Shown piece after piece: positions 52,522-62,025 of a stretch of DNA of 64,000 nucleotides. Under the pieces are notes generated by a model. That model was not told where the DNA came from. It was given only the letters and a program-made list of their open reading frames with translations, and did not search any database. Origin of the DNA: Catenuloplanes indicus (GTDB lineage: Bacteria; Actinomycetota; Actinomycetes; Mycobacteriales; Micromonosporaceae); assembly GCF_030813715.1 (NCBI RefSeq), contig NZ_JAUSUZ010000001.1:1922001-1986000 (forward strand). Direction: 5' to 3'. Position 1 is the first letter of the stretch. Each line of letters begins with the position of its first letter. The translations under genes and the position numbers were made by a program.

Positions 52522-53802
52522 GTGAGTGCCGAACCGATCACCTCCGCCGTGTCCCCCGCCGTGGACCGCCGGCCTGCCGTCACCGTGTTGTCCGGCTTCT
52601 CCGCCGGTGCCGTCCAGGCCGCCGCCCGGGCGCTGCTCATCGCGGACGACAGCCTCATCGCGGTCCGCCACGACCTCACCGGCCTGCGGCACGGACTCAT
52701 CGGCCGCACCGTCGAGACGGCCGCCATCGTGCTGGAGCACACCGCCGTCGACCTGGCGCACGGCTGCGTCTCCTGCACTCTGCGCGAGGACGCGCTGCCC
52801 ACTCTGGCCCGGCTGGCCCGCGAGCGCCCGGACGGCGACCTGCTGCTGGTCCTCCCGCCGGTCGTGGAGCCGGAGGCCGTCGCGTCCGCCTGCGCGCACT
52901 GCACGATCGACGGCACACCGGTGACCGACACCGTGCGATTCGACAGCTACGTCACCGTCGTCGACGCCGACAGCTTCCTCGACGACCTGTCCAGCCCCGA
53001 CAACCTGCGCGACCGCGGCATGCACGCCGCCGACGACGACCACCGGGCCGTCGCCGAGGTGGTGGCCCACCAGGTCGAGTTCAGCGACACCGTCATCATC
53101 TGGAGCCGCCCCGGCACCGACGTGCTGGAGCTGGACCGGCTGGACACACTCGTGCACCACCTCGCGCCATGGGCGGTACGGGTCCCCACCGGCACGGCCC
53201 CCAGCCTCGACTGCACCGCGCTCGCCGCGCGCGTGCGCCGCACCGGCCGCCACGACCCGCAGCGCCCCGGCGTCCTCGGGCTCGCCCTCGAGGGGAGGCC
53301 GATCGCCGTACACGACACCGACGGCGGCCACAGCGTCACGTCGATCGTCTTCGACACGCGCCGGCCGTTCCACCCGCAGCGGCTGCATGACGCCTTGGAG
53401 GAGGTGACCGAGCACGCGTTACGCGGCCGCGGCCAATTCTGGATCGCCAGTCAACCCGACACCGCCGTCGCCTTCGAATTCGCCGGCGGCGGCGTGAGCG
53501 CCGGCAGCCTCGGCTACTGGCTCGCCGCCCTGCCCACCGGCCGATGGGCCGAGGCCAGCGACGATCGCCGGATCGCAGCCGACCTCGACTGGGACCCGTA
53601 CTACGGCGACCGGCGGACCGTACTCGCCCTGATCGGGCTGGACCTCGACCACGAGGCCATCACCGCGCTACTGAACAGCTGCCTGCTCACCGACGCGGAA
53701 CTCGCCGACGGATTCGACGCCTGGCGTGCCCTGCCCGACCCGTTCGCCGGCTGCTTCCCTCCGGCCGACGACGACGTCATCGCCGAGGAGACGCGAGAGT
53801 AG
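52522..53802 (+). CDS. CobW/Mrf-like protein with degenerate P-loop
   Basis: Protein of 426 residues with the CobW fold: [17 protein letters not shown] in the P-loop position (25-36) lacks the GKT/GKS, and the metal motif is [10 protein letters not shown] (Cys82, Cys85) where metal chaperones have CxCC. The C-terminal CobW_C region ([38 protein letters not shown]) is complete. It resembles Mrf, which in mycobacteria lies with zinc-free ribosomal genes and recruits the hibernation factor. The GTG at 52522 is used because AGGA lies 7 bases upstream and the earlier GTG overlaps the Zur region. Confidence 0.88.
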   Translation: MSAEPITSAVSPAVDRRPAVTVLSGFSAGAVQAAARALLIADDSLIAVRHDLTGLRHGLIGRTVETAAIVLEHTAVDLAHGCVSCTLREDALPTLARLARERPDGDLLLVLPPVVEPEAVASACAHCTIDGTPVTDTVRFDSYVTVVDADSFLDDLSSPDNLRDRGMHAADDDHRAVAEVVAHQVEFSDTVIIWSRPGTDVLELDRLDTLVHHLAPWAVRVPTGTAPSLDCTALAARVRRTGRHDPQRPGVLGLALEGRPIAVHDTDGGHSVTSIVFDTRRPFHPQRLHDALEEVTEHALRGRGQFWIASQPDTAVAFEFAGGGVSAGSLGYWLAALPTGRWAEASDDRRIAADLDWDPYYGDRRTVLALIGLDLDHEAITALLNSCLLTDAELADGFDAWRALPDPFAGCFPPADDDVIAEETRE

Positions 53803-54275
53803 GACGCGGCATCCACCTCGCCGGGCGTCCATCGACATCGCAGCGCCGGCTTCGCCCTCACCGGATCAAACCATGATCGGCGATGCCAGGTCGAGTGGGG
53901 CACCGCGATGCCAACCCGCTCCTCGGCCCGCCATTCGTTCCGGACCCGCAAGCCCCGCATGCCGGGGACAGGAGTTCCACGGCGCACCCCGGGCAAATCG
54001 ATGTGGATGAGTGCGCTGGTGGCGCGGCCGGCAGCGGCGTGGCATCGCCAGCACGGCGGCGCGGCCGGGCTTTCGTGACGGCTATGCCCCGGGTCGTGTG
54101 ATCCGTACCGGCGAGCCTCGTCGCCGGCGAGTTCGACGTGTCGTTCCCGAGGCGCCCAGGCCATGGTTTCTACGCTGGGCAGATGACTGGCACGACGCGT
54201 GATGCCACCGCCGCGGACGACCTCGACCAGCGACACGAGGCGGTGCTCCTCATGTCTCGGGTGCGGTGTAGCCGA
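53803..54275. other. no supported gene
   Basis: About 470 bases between the CobW-family gene and IS701 debris. Frames are short and incoherent. No terminator hairpin was recognised directly after 53802. Confidence 0.45.
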
Positions 54276-54488
54276 TCATCTGCCCGCCGTTGCTGCTGGT
54301 TCCCCTTTTGTCGTGGCGTTTCTGGCGACGACGATCCAGGCGAGAGCGGCCATGGACAAGGTGATGTGGGCGTGCCAGGCACGCCAGTCACGGACCTGGT
54401 ACTCATCCAGGCCGGCCTGGCCTTTGGCTTGCTGGAAGCATTCCTCGACCGCCCAGCGGGATCCCGCGATGCGGGTGAGGTCCATCAG
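54276..54488 (-). pseudogene. IS701-like transposase, 3' fragment in inverted orientation
   Basis: About 70 codons read LMDLTRIAGSRWAVEECFQQ, AKGQAGLDEYQVRDWRAWHA and HITLSMAALAWIVVARNATT to a TGA at 54276: the C-terminal part of an IS701-type DDE transposase including the catalytic Glu region (VEECF). It points opposite to the 5' part found 100 bases to the right. Confidence 0.75.
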
Positions 54489-54585
54489 CCGGGTTGTGCA
54501 GGGCCTAGTACGGCAGCCGCCATTCGTGAGGTGACCTCGGATCCCGCGGGTACGGGGACGGCCACCGCATGATCGTCTGTGCGTT

Positions 54586-55430
54586 GTGGACACGACATCA
54601 GACCTTGCGGTGGCCGAGAGCCACAGCGTAGAGCCTACCCAGTGGCGACGAACCATCGACCTGGTCATCGACTCGTTCGCCGGCCGGTTCTGCCGGGTCG
54701 AGCCTCGCCGGGCAGCGGCCGGGTTCGTCACCGGACTGCTCGCCGACCTGGAGATCAAGACTTGCTGGCAGGTCGCTGAGCAGGCCGGATGCGATGCAAC
54801 GGTTGCTCTACCGAGCCAGGTGGGACGCCGACGCGGTGCGTGACGACGTGCGTCAGGTCGTCGTCGACCGGCTCGGTGACCCCGACGGTGTCCTCATCGT
54901 GGACGAGACCGGCGATCTGAAGAAGGGTGTGCACTCGGTCGGTGTCCAGCGGCAGTACACCGGAACCGCTCGGCGGATCGAGAACGCGCAGGTCGGAGTG
55001 TTCCTCGCCTACGCGAGCAGGCACGGTCACGCCATGATCGGCCGCAGGATCTACCTGCCGAAGTCCTGGACCGACGACCGTGGCCGGTGCGAGCAGGCCG
55101 GAATCCCGGACACGATCGCGTTCGCCACCAGGTCCGAGCTGGCCGACGACATGATCACCGCTGCGGTGAATGCCCTGGTCCCGGCCCGGTGGGTCGCCGC
55201 GGACGAGGCGTACGGCAACAACACCCGACTCCGCGGTGAGTTGCGCAGACTGCGCCTCGGTTACGTCCTGGCGGTCTCCTGCGATCACCTCGTGCCGATC
55301 GACAGCGGGAAAATCCGCTGCCGCGCTGACCGGCTGGCCGACGGTGCGGCCCACCGTGAGCCCCACCGTAGCTGGTGCGGGTGCCGCTGGGCCGGGGTGC
55401 CTGCCGTGACGACATCCCTGCCCGGGACCG
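54586..55430 (+). pseudogene. IS701-like transposase, 5' part, frameshifted and truncated
   Basis: From GTG at 54586 the frame reads IDSFAGRFCRVEPRRAAAGF, then GLLADLEIKTCWQVAEQAGC. At about 54795 it shifts into DAVRDDVRQVVVDRLGDPDG, LIVDETGDLKKGVHSVGVQR (first catalytic Asp region) and ARWVAADEAYGNNTRLRGEL (second Asp). Similarity fades after SCDHLVPIDSGK near 55320 and the gene is cut off before the C-terminal domain. Confidence 0.85.
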
Positions 55431-55434
55431 TGGA

Positions 55435-56577
55435 TCAGCCCGGGTAGAGATCAGCCGGCAGGGCTCGGATCGGGTCGTAGGGGATCGTTTCCACGGCGAG
55501 TACAGGGCCCAACGGCGTACGAATCGCCTCGTCGATCTGCACCGTGCACCAGGCGCCGGGCCGGGGCTCGCCGTAGAGGGTTGCCCGGGTGCTGCTGGGT
55601 ACCCGGTTGCAGTCGTGCGCGGTGTCCTCCGTGTCGGTGAGGGGAAGGATGAGTTCTTCGGCGGTGCGGGCCGGTCCTGGGATGAGGATGGTGAGGCAGT
55701 CGCCGTCGTCGACGAGACGGGCGTCGCGGACCGGCTGGGCCGTGGTGAACAGTGCGTGCATGCCGCGGTCCCATGCACGGGCCAGTGACAGCAGCGCCGC
55801 TCCGGCACCGGCCGCTACGGTCGCGACGACGAGCAGGAGCGTGATGTCGTACGGCTCGGTGCGAAGCTGCCGCAGCCCGGCCGCATCGACGAGGACCGGC
55901 ACCGTAGCGCCGACCGGATAGTCGGTAGCGGCCAGGACCTCGGCGTTCCACAGCTGGCCATCAGGCAGCTCTACCTCGATGGTGTCCTCCGCCACCTGGG
56001 CGCGCACCACGGCGGTGACGGTCTCGGCGCTGTTCTCCCGGGCGGTGGCCGCGTGCTGCCGCCAGACGGTCCCGCCTCCGAGGACGACGCCCGCGATGAG
56101 GAGCAGGATTCCGGCCAGCCCTGCCAGCGCGTGTGGCCGGGGCAGCTGCGCCGGGCGTGGTGGTGTGCGGTGCCGGAGCGCGGCACCGGTTGCCGGTGCC
56201 GGGCGCAGCCGTGCGACGCCCGTGGTGATGGCGACCAGGGCGAGCGGCAGCGCGGCCCGCCAGCCGAGGCCGCTGTCGTCGGTGATGATGCTGAGCGGCC
56301 ACAGGACGGCGCTGGCCGCCGCGGCCCAGACCGCGGCCGGCCGGTGCATGTAGGCCATCACCGCGGCAGCGCACAGGGCACCGACCGCGGTCGCCGTCAC
56401 GGGTTCGGGCCCGCACGGGTCGGCGGCGGTGCACGGCTGCTCGGGCACGGTGAACACGGTGATCAGGAAGATCGACGCGGCGACCGCGGCGATCACATGA
56501 TCCAGGTAGGGCCGAGGGCGTGCCGCCCGGTTCGTCCGCACGACCGCCGACGGCGACAACCGGCCCGGGCCGATCAT
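55435..56577 (-). CDS. multi-TM membrane protein, DUF3592-like second half
   Basis: Protein of 380 residues starting at ATG 56577, which overlaps the methyltransferase stop (ATGA), so translation is coupled. The first half has about five TM helices (HVIAAVAASIFLITVFTVPE and others). The second half has an extracytoplasmic-like segment (VEDTIEVELP-type strands: EDTIEVELPDGQLWNAEVLA), a TM pair (ITLLLVVATVAAGAGAALLS) and a C-terminal cytoplasmic domain. The middle resembles DUF3592. Function unknown. The stop at 55435 is next to IS701 debris but the end looks natural. Confidence 0.75.
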   Translation of the reverse strand: MIGPGRLSPSAVVRTNRAARPRPYLDHVIAAVAASIFLITVFTVPEQPCTAADPCGPEPVTATAVGALCAAAVMAYMHRPAAVWAAAASAVLWPLSIITDDSGLGWRAALPLALVAITTGVARLRPAPATGAALRHRTPPRPAQLPRPHALAGLAGILLLIAGVVLGGGTVWRQHAATARENSAETVTAVVRAQVAEDTIEVELPDGQLWNAEVLAATDYPVGATVPVLVDAAGLRQLRTEPYDITLLLVVATVAAGAGAALLSLARAWDRGMHALFTTAQPVRDARLVDDGDCLTILIPGPARTAEELILPLTDTEDTAHDCNRVPSSTRATLYGEPRPGAWCTVQIDEAIRTPLGPVLAVETIPYDPIRALPADLYPG

Positions 56578-57476
56578 CGGGGTTCCCCGGCGGTCGCGTC
56601 CTGGCGCTCGGCGAGGACGAAGCGTTCGATGCCGGAGACCGGCAGGTCGCGTCCGGTCGGTGCGAGATACCGGCTCGTGTACTCCTGCGCGCCGACGTGC
56701 TCGCGCACGATCCACCCGTAGGGTCGCAGGAGTGTGGTGATCTCGGCGGGGTCGAGACCGAACCGCCAGATGTGCTGCCGGTCGACGAAGTCGCGTCGGG
56801 CGGGTGCGGCGTCGTAGTCGGTGGTGCCGTCGAGGTAGTCGGCGCGCAGATAGGTGAAGATCAGGCGGCTGCCGGGTGCGGCGGTACCGAGGAAGGCCAG
56901 CGTCCCGAGAACGGCGTCCTCGGTGAGGTACTGGGTCACCGCCTCCCAGATGAACATCGCCGGCTTCGCGGGTGCGAATCCGGCCGCCCGTAGCGTGCCG
57001 GGTAGGTCGTCGGTGGCGAAGTCGATCGGCACGAGCGTGGTGCCGGCGACCAGGCCGGCCGGCAGAGACCGGGTCCGCCGGCGTTTGACGGCGATGTTCG
57101 CGGGCAGGTCGAGTTCCCAGGCGTGGGCGCCGGCCGGGGCGATGAGCCGGTACGGGCTGGTGTCGAGGCCGGCGCCGAGGATGACGTACTGCCGGATGCC
57201 GGCGTCGATCGCCGCTTTGATCTGGTCGGTGGCATACCGTTTGCGGCACAGCACGCCGGCCCACAGGCCGCGTGCGCGGGCGTCGGTGGCGGCGACCAGC
57301 TGCCGGTAGACCGGTTCCCACCGGCAGCTTCGGGCGATCCAGCGCTGAGCCGTGGGCAGCATGCGGACGGCGAGCGGATCGTCGTACAGGCGCTGACCGG
57401 GCGGCCGGGCGTGTTCGGCGGCGGCGATGACCATCGGGCCGTACGCGGTCTGTGTGGCGGGATTGCGTGGCGTCAT
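56574..57476 (-). CDS. SAM-dependent methyltransferase, LCM/PPM family
   Basis: Intact protein of 300 residues: QTAYGPMVIAAAEHARPPGQ, YDDPLAVRMLP, SAM motif VILGAGLDTSPYR, WELDLP, FIWEAVTQYLTEDAV and the tail YTSRYLAPTGRDLPVSGIER. The family includes leucine-carboxyl methyltransferase-like and TIGR00027 enzymes; the substrate is unknown. The paralogue at 36919 has lost its frame near the end. It is co-translated with the membrane protein. Confidence 0.9.
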   Translation of the reverse strand: MTPRNPATQTAYGPMVIAAAEHARPPGQRLYDDPLAVRMLPTAQRWIARSCRWEPVYRQLVAATDARARGLWAGVLCRKRYATDQIKAAIDAGIRQYVILGAGLDTSPYRLIAPAGAHAWELDLPANIAVKRRRTRSLPAGLVAGTTLVPIDFATDDLPGTLRAAGFAPAKPAMFIWEAVTQYLTEDAVLGTLAFLGTAAPGSRLIFTYLRADYLDGTTDYDAAPARRDFVDRQHIWRFGLDPAEITTLLRPYGWIVREHVGAQEYTSRYLAPTGRDLPVSGIERFVLAERQDATAGEPR

Positions 57477-57515
57477 GGATGCGCTCCTTCACGGTGCGGG
57501 GTGAGGAGGTGCGGG

Positions 57516-58196
57516 TCAGTCGGTTTCGGCGAAGCGTTCGACTTTGTCGATGGCGCCGACGACCAGGACGATGTCGCCGTAGGCGAGCACGGTGTCCGGG
57601 GTGGCGTAGGTGAAGCCGCGTGGTGCGCCGGGTGCGGGTGCCTGAGGTTTGACGGCGACGACGGTGACGCCCCAGCGGCTGCGCAGCTTCGATTCGCGTA
57701 GCGGGACGCCGACGACGTCGCGGGGTGGGGTGGTCTTGATGACGGCGAAGTCGGCGTCGACTTCGACGTAGTCGAGGATCCGGCCGGAGAGCAGGTGGGC
57801 GACGCGTTCGCCCATGTCGTTCTCCGGGAAGACGACGTGGTGGGCGCCGACGCGGGAGAGGATGCCGGCGTGCTGGGCGTTGACGGCCTTCGCCCAGATG
57901 TCGCGGATGCCGAGGTCGGACAGCAGCGCGGTGGTGAGGATGCTGGCCTGGATGTCGGTGCCGATCGCGACGACCGCACGGTGGAAGGCGGTGATGTCGA
58001 GCTGGTGCAGGGCCTCGGCGTCGGTGCTGTCGGCAGTGACCACGTGCGGCAGCCGTCCGGCGAGTTTCTGCACGACGGCGGGGTTGCCGTCGATGGCGAG
58101 GACTTCGGTGCCGCGACGGTCGAGTTCGACGGCGAGGGCGGTGCCGAACCGGCCGAGTCCGATGACGACGACGGGTGCGGTGGGTGTGTCAGCCAA
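57516..58196 (-). CDS. trkA: potassium uptake regulatory protein TrkA/KtrA
   Basis: Protein of 226 residues: RCK N-domain with VVVIGLGRFGTALAVELDRR and the acidic residue of the nucleotide site in LAIDGN, then a TrkA-C domain (LRESKLRSRWGVTVVAVKPQ, LAYGDIVLVVGAIDKVERFA). It gates TrkH in response to nucleotide. It overlaps trkH by 8 bases. Confidence 0.94.
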   Translation of the reverse strand: MADTPTAPVVVIGLGRFGTALAVELDRRGTEVLAIDGNPAVVQKLAGRLPHVVTADSTDAEALHQLDITAFHRAVVAIGTDIQASILTTALLSDLGIRDIWAKAVNAQHAGILSRVGAHHVVFPENDMGERVAHLLSGRILDYVEVDADFAVIKTTPPRDVVGVPLRESKLRSRWGVTVVAVKPQAPAPGAPRGFTYATPDTVLAYGDIVLVVGAIDKVERFAETD

Positions 58197-59628
58197 CGAT
58201 GGTTCTCTCCTCGGGCAGTTCGTAGCGCTGGTCGCGGTCGCGGAGCGCCAGTGCGGAGGCCAGGGTCAGCGGGCCGATCCGCCCGGCGAACATCAGCGCC
58301 ACCAGCAGTAGCTGCGCCTGCGCGGGCAGGTCCGCGGTGATGCCGGTGGACAGGCCGACGGTCGCGAACGCCGAGATCGTCTCGAACAGCACCGCGTCGA
58401 GGGTGTGGCTGGTCACGGCGAGCAGGGTGAAGGTGGCGGCGATGACCGCGCCGACGCTGAGCAGGGCGATCGCGAGGGCCTGGCGCTGGTTGGTGGCGGG
58501 GATACGGCGGCGCCCTGCGTTGACGTGAGTGCGGCCGCGGATCTCCGACCAGAGCATGAACGCCAGCACCCCGAACGTGGTGACCTTGATCCCGCCCGCG
58601 GTGCCGGCGCTGCCGCCACCGACGAACATCAGCACGTCCGTGGCGAGCAGGCTCTCCGGCCGCAGCGCGCCGATGTCGACGCTGTTGAAACCAGCGGTCC
58701 GTGCCATCGCGGACGCGAAGAACCCGGCCAGCAGTCGGTCACCCGGTGCAAGGGCGCCGATGGTACGGGTGTTCGTCCACTCCGCCGCCGTGAACACGGC
58801 CGTGCCCGCGGCGAGCAGGACGGCAGTCAGGGTGACGGTGATGCGGGTCATCACCGACCAGCGGCCCGGGCGCCGCCATCCGCGGGCGAGCTCGAAGACG
58901 ACCGGGAAACCCAGACCGCCGACGATGACCGCCGCGGCCACGGTCAGGCAGACCCACGCATCACCGGCGTAGCGGACCAAGCCGTCGGCGTGCAGGGAGA
59001 ACCCGGCGTTGTTGAACGCGGAAATCGCATGGAACACACCGCTGTAGAGGGCGTCCGACGGTGCGATCCGGTAGGCGGTGATCAGCCGGACGGTCAGCAC
59101 CACCGCGACGATGGCTTCGGTACCGAGGCTGAACAGCACGATGCGGCGCACCAGCCCACGCACGTCGTGCAGGCTGAGACTCTTCGTCTCCGCCTGCGCC
59201 AGAAACCTCGCGCGCAGCCCGAGCCGGCGGGACAGCAGCAGGGTCAGCATCGTCGCCAGCGTCATGATCCCCAGCCCCCCGGCCTGGATCAGCAGCAGGA
59301 TGACCGCCTGCCCGAACGGCGACCAGTGGGTGCCGGTGTCGACCGTGGCCAGGCCCGTCACACAGACCGCGGACGTCGCCGTGAACAACGCGTCGACCAG
59401 CGACGCAGGTTCATCCGACGCGGTCGCCCACGGCAGGCTCAGCAACCCGGTGCCGGCCGCGACCGCCGCGCCGAACCCGACCGTGATCACCTGGGCGGGA
59501 TGCCGGAACCGGTCGGCTCGCCGCCGCCACGCGCGTGCTGGCCCGGCTAGGATCTCGCGTCCGCGCCGGGTCAGCATCCGGTGCGGCGTGGTGATCGCAA
59601 CGGCAGCCTCGCCCGCCCCGGCACGCAC
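58189..59628 (-). CDS. trkH: potassium uptake membrane protein TrkH/KtrB
   Basis: Protein of 479 residues with four membrane-pore-membrane repeats, whose filters read SAVCVTGL, FNNAGFS, MARTAGFN and FATVGLSTG, each with the conserved Gly. The gating loop region GGGSAGTAGGIKVTTF is present. It takes up K+ (driven by membrane potential or Na+). Coupled with trkA downstream. Confidence 0.94.
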   Translation of the reverse strand: MRAGAGEAAVAITTPHRMLTRRGREILAGPARAWRRRADRFRHPAQVITVGFGAAVAAGTGLLSLPWATASDEPASLVDALFTATSAVCVTGLATVDTGTHWSPFGQAVILLLIQAGGLGIMTLATMLTLLLSRRLGLRARFLAQAETKSLSLHDVRGLVRRIVLFSLGTEAIVAVVLTVRLITAYRIAPSDALYSGVFHAISAFNNAGFSLHADGLVRYAGDAWVCLTVAAAVIVGGLGFPVVFELARGWRRPGRWSVMTRITVTLTAVLLAAGTAVFTAAEWTNTRTIGALAPGDRLLAGFFASAMARTAGFNSVDIGALRPESLLATDVLMFVGGGSAGTAGGIKVTTFGVLAFMLWSEIRGRTHVNAGRRRIPATNQRQALAIALLSVGAVIAATFTLLAVTSHTLDAVLFETISAFATVGLSTGITADLPAQAQLLLVALMFAGRIGPLTLASALALRDRDQRYELPEERTIVG

Positions 59629-60051
59629 CGCGGCTCAAGTCGGCCCGAGGCGGGGTCACGGTAGACCGGTGCCGGTGATATCGGCGTACACGGTGGCGGC
59701 AGAGACATGGTGACGGGGCTTCCTGTAGGCACGATGAATCGAACATCGCCGACCAGGCTTCCCGGCACACCTGCGCGCAGCGTATCAGCGGGACGCCTCC
59801 GAGACGGGCAGCATGGCATGCCGGCGGGACCGCGCTCGGGGACGCCGCGCGGTGAACCGCCCGACACGAATCCGGCCGGCCGCGCTGTCACACAGCTCAG
59901 TGACAGGCCGCCCGGACGTCAGCGCCGCGTGCGTGATGACGCCGTCGTCGGGCCGACCGCGAGGAGTCGAGTCGGATTCTCAGTCGCAATGAGGTTCCCC
60001 CTCGGGACCGGACATCTCGAAACCGGACAGCGGTCTGGGGAAGGATGTCCC
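59629..60051. other. intergenic region upstream of trkH
   Basis: About 420 bases without a supported gene; should hold the promoter of the trkH-trkA unit. The right end runs into an IS3 remnant. Confidence 0.5.
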
Positions 60052-60307
60052 GGTGCCTCGTCCCTCGAAGTATCCCGAGCAGTTCCGTAAGGACGCCGTC
60101 GATCTGGTCCGCGCCCTGGGGCCGGACGATCCGTGACGTCGGCCGTGAGCTCGGCGTCAACCACGAGACCCCGCGGAACTGGGTCGCCGCCGCGAAACGC
60201 GCCGAGCAGGGCCCCACAGCCGGCGACAGTGGCGCGGGCGGGCAGGTCAGCCCGGCCGAACGCGAGGAACTGAACCGGCTGCGCAAGAAGGTCGCCGAAC
60301 TCGAACT
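60052..60307 (+). pseudogene. IS3-family orfA remnant, frameshifted and interrupted
   Basis: GTG at 60052 begins PRPSKYPEQFRKDAVDLVRA, then one base is out near 60118, and the expected HTH TIRDVGRELGVNHETPRNWV plus the coiled coil EREELNRLRKKVAELEL follow in the next frame. At 60308 the inverted repeat of an IS5-like element begins. No orfB part was recognised beyond the far end of that element. Confidence 0.85.
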
Positions 60308-61224
60308 GAGCCTTTTTCAACCTGATATTGCTGGTCAGTCCGTTTCGGTGGGGGTCGGTGATCGATGAGGGCGAGGCTCCAGGTAGGACAGCAAATCGAC
60401 CAAAACCCGATGCCCCGACCGGGAGCCTCGCCATGCTGTCTTACCCGTCCACGATCTCGCTGTCCAGCCGGACCCTGCACCACCTCGCCGACCGCATCCG
60501 CGACCACCGCCAGCAGCGCAATTCCCGATGGCGCCGACTGACCCCGGGCCGCCAGGCCCTGCTCGCCCTGGCTCACCTTCGCAACGGTGACACCTACGCC
60601 CGCCTCGCCGCCGGGTCCGAGATCGGGATCGCGACCGCCTGGCGCTACGTCCAGGAAGCAATCATGCTGCTCAGCGCCGCTGCTGACGACCTGAATACCG
60701 CGATGCGGCGCATCCGACTGCTCGCGTACGCGATCCCGGACGGCACCCTGATCCCGATCGACCGCGTCGCGGACCAAAAGCCCTACTATTCCGGCAAGCA
60801 CCAGCGTCACGGCGTGAACGTGCAGGTCATCGCGGACGCGGCCGGGCGCCTCGTCTGGGCGTCGGCGGCGCTGGCCGGTGCCGTCCATGACCTGACCGCC
60901 GACCGCACCCACGGCATCATCGACGCGCTGACCAGAGCAAACCTGATGACCTTCGCCGACAAGGGCTACCAGGGCGCCGGTGGCGCCGTCCGGACACCGC
61001 TCAAACGACACCGCCGCCGGCCGAAGCTGACACGCAGGCAGAAAGCCGCCCACCGAGCCCACGCCAAGATCCGCGCCCGCGGCGAACGCGCGATCGCCAC
61101 CCTCAAGACCTGGAAAGTCCTGGCCAAGCTGCGCTGCTGCCCGCGCCGAGCCACCTCCATCGTGCAGGCCATCCTCGCCCTGCACCACGTCGAGGCCAAC
61201 CGCCACGCAGGATGAAAAAGGCTC
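60308..61224 (+). mobile_element. IS5-like insertion sequence nested in an IS3 remnant
   Basis: A 917-bp element. Terminal inverted repeats GAGCCTTTTTCAACCT (60308-60323) and its complement with one mismatch (61209-61224). One intact transposase gene lies inside. The flanks (ACT on the left, TTT on the right) show no clear target duplication. It interrupts the orfA remnant, giving a nested order: the IS3 element was there first. Confidence 0.88.
60433..61215 (+). CDS. IS5-family (DDE_Tnp_4-type) transposase
   Basis: Protein of 260 residues: an N-terminal HTH-type domain (RRLTPGRQALLALAHLRNGD, TYARLAAGSEIGIATAWRYV), then the catalytic core with LIPIDRVADQKPYYSGKHQR, FADKGYQGAGG and RGERAIATLKTWKVL (acidic residues of the DDE triad). 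Start ATG at 60433. Intact. Confidence 0.93.
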   Translation: MLSYPSTISLSSRTLHHLADRIRDHRQQRNSRWRRLTPGRQALLALAHLRNGDTYARLAAGSEIGIATAWRYVQEAIMLLSAAADDLNTAMRRIRLLAYAIPDGTLIPIDRVADQKPYYSGKHQRHGVNVQVIADAAGRLVWASAALAGAVHDLTADRTHGIIDALTRANLMTFADKGYQGAGGAVRTPLKRHRRRPKLTRRQKAAHRAHAKIRARGERAIATLKTWKVLAKLRCCPRRATSIVQAILALHHVEANRHAG

Positions 61225-61358
61225 TTTCATCGAACCGGTCGATTCGCCAGGTGCGACGACCGATGCCTCGATCGAGTCGCCGCGGGGGTGGCTGACCTTG
61301 CGACCACGGTGAACGATGGATGCGGTGACCGCGCGGCGCGGCCGAGGAGGTACACGAC

Positions 61359-61750
61359 ATGTGGCGACGGCTGTGGCCGTGGCTGATCTTGCTCATCGCC
61401 TCAGGAACGGGCGGCGCGTTCGGTGTGCTCGCGGCCGTCTGGCTGCCGCGATCGTCGGTACTGCCGCCGCGGGTGTGGCCGGCATCTTCAGCGCGCGGGC
61501 GCAGGAGTCCATCAACCGCAGACCGATCACCGCCGGCACCGTGACGCACGTACGCGACCTGACCAACCCGATCGTCCTCGGTGTCCATCCGGCCGCGAAG
61601 GCAAGAACCGGGACAGGGGAAGCCGACCGTGTTCCCCAGTTCGTGCGCCGCGATGCGTACGCCGCGCTCCGGCGGTCGGCCCCGACTCCTGGGACTCCAC
61701 CGGTGAATGGAGAGGCCGTGCCAACAATCCCTCACGCTGACAAGCGCTAG
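61359..61750 (+). pseudogene. N-terminal fragment of a large membrane-anchored regulator-like protein
   Basis: A strong start (GAGGAGG at 61346-61352, ATG 61359) leads WRRLWPWLILLIASGTGGAF with GVLAAVWLP, a TM anchor. After a frame change at about 61480, the protein continues SINRRPITAGTVTHVRDLTN, PIVLGVHPAAKA and VPQFVRRDAYAALR. This V-DL-P--LGVHPA then VP-FV-RD layout is what I know from actinobacterial NB-ARC/TPR-type proteins, whose remaining domains are absent here. Confidence 0.55.
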
Positions 61751-61827
61751 CATGGACTTGCTACCACTGTCTGGTCGACGATCGCGATCTGCCGCGCTCT
61801 TATCGGTCTTCGACACCACATCGATCA

Positions 61828-61843
61828 ACCTAATCGATTAGGT
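61828..61843. promoter_or_regulatory. 16-bp perfect palindrome
   Basis: ACCTAATCGATTAGGT is an exact palindrome in an AT-enriched spot within about 275 bases of non-coding DNA (61751-62025). It has the shape of an operator for a dimeric regulator, although no start codon is close on either side. No other gene is supported in this stretch. Confidence 0.4.
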
Positions 61844-62025
61844 AGCGCCACGTTGCTCCGGTCGCCCGGAGCGACTACGCGCCGTCAGCGCCACAGATCA
61901 ATCGCGCGGAGCCAGTCTCTTCCGGGCTGACTGTTGGTGACGGGCGCCCCGCCTCCGGGATCGCAGCAGTCGCGACACTCTGAACGCCTCCATGGGTGAC
62001 CGATCCCTTGATCGAGGGAACCGCA

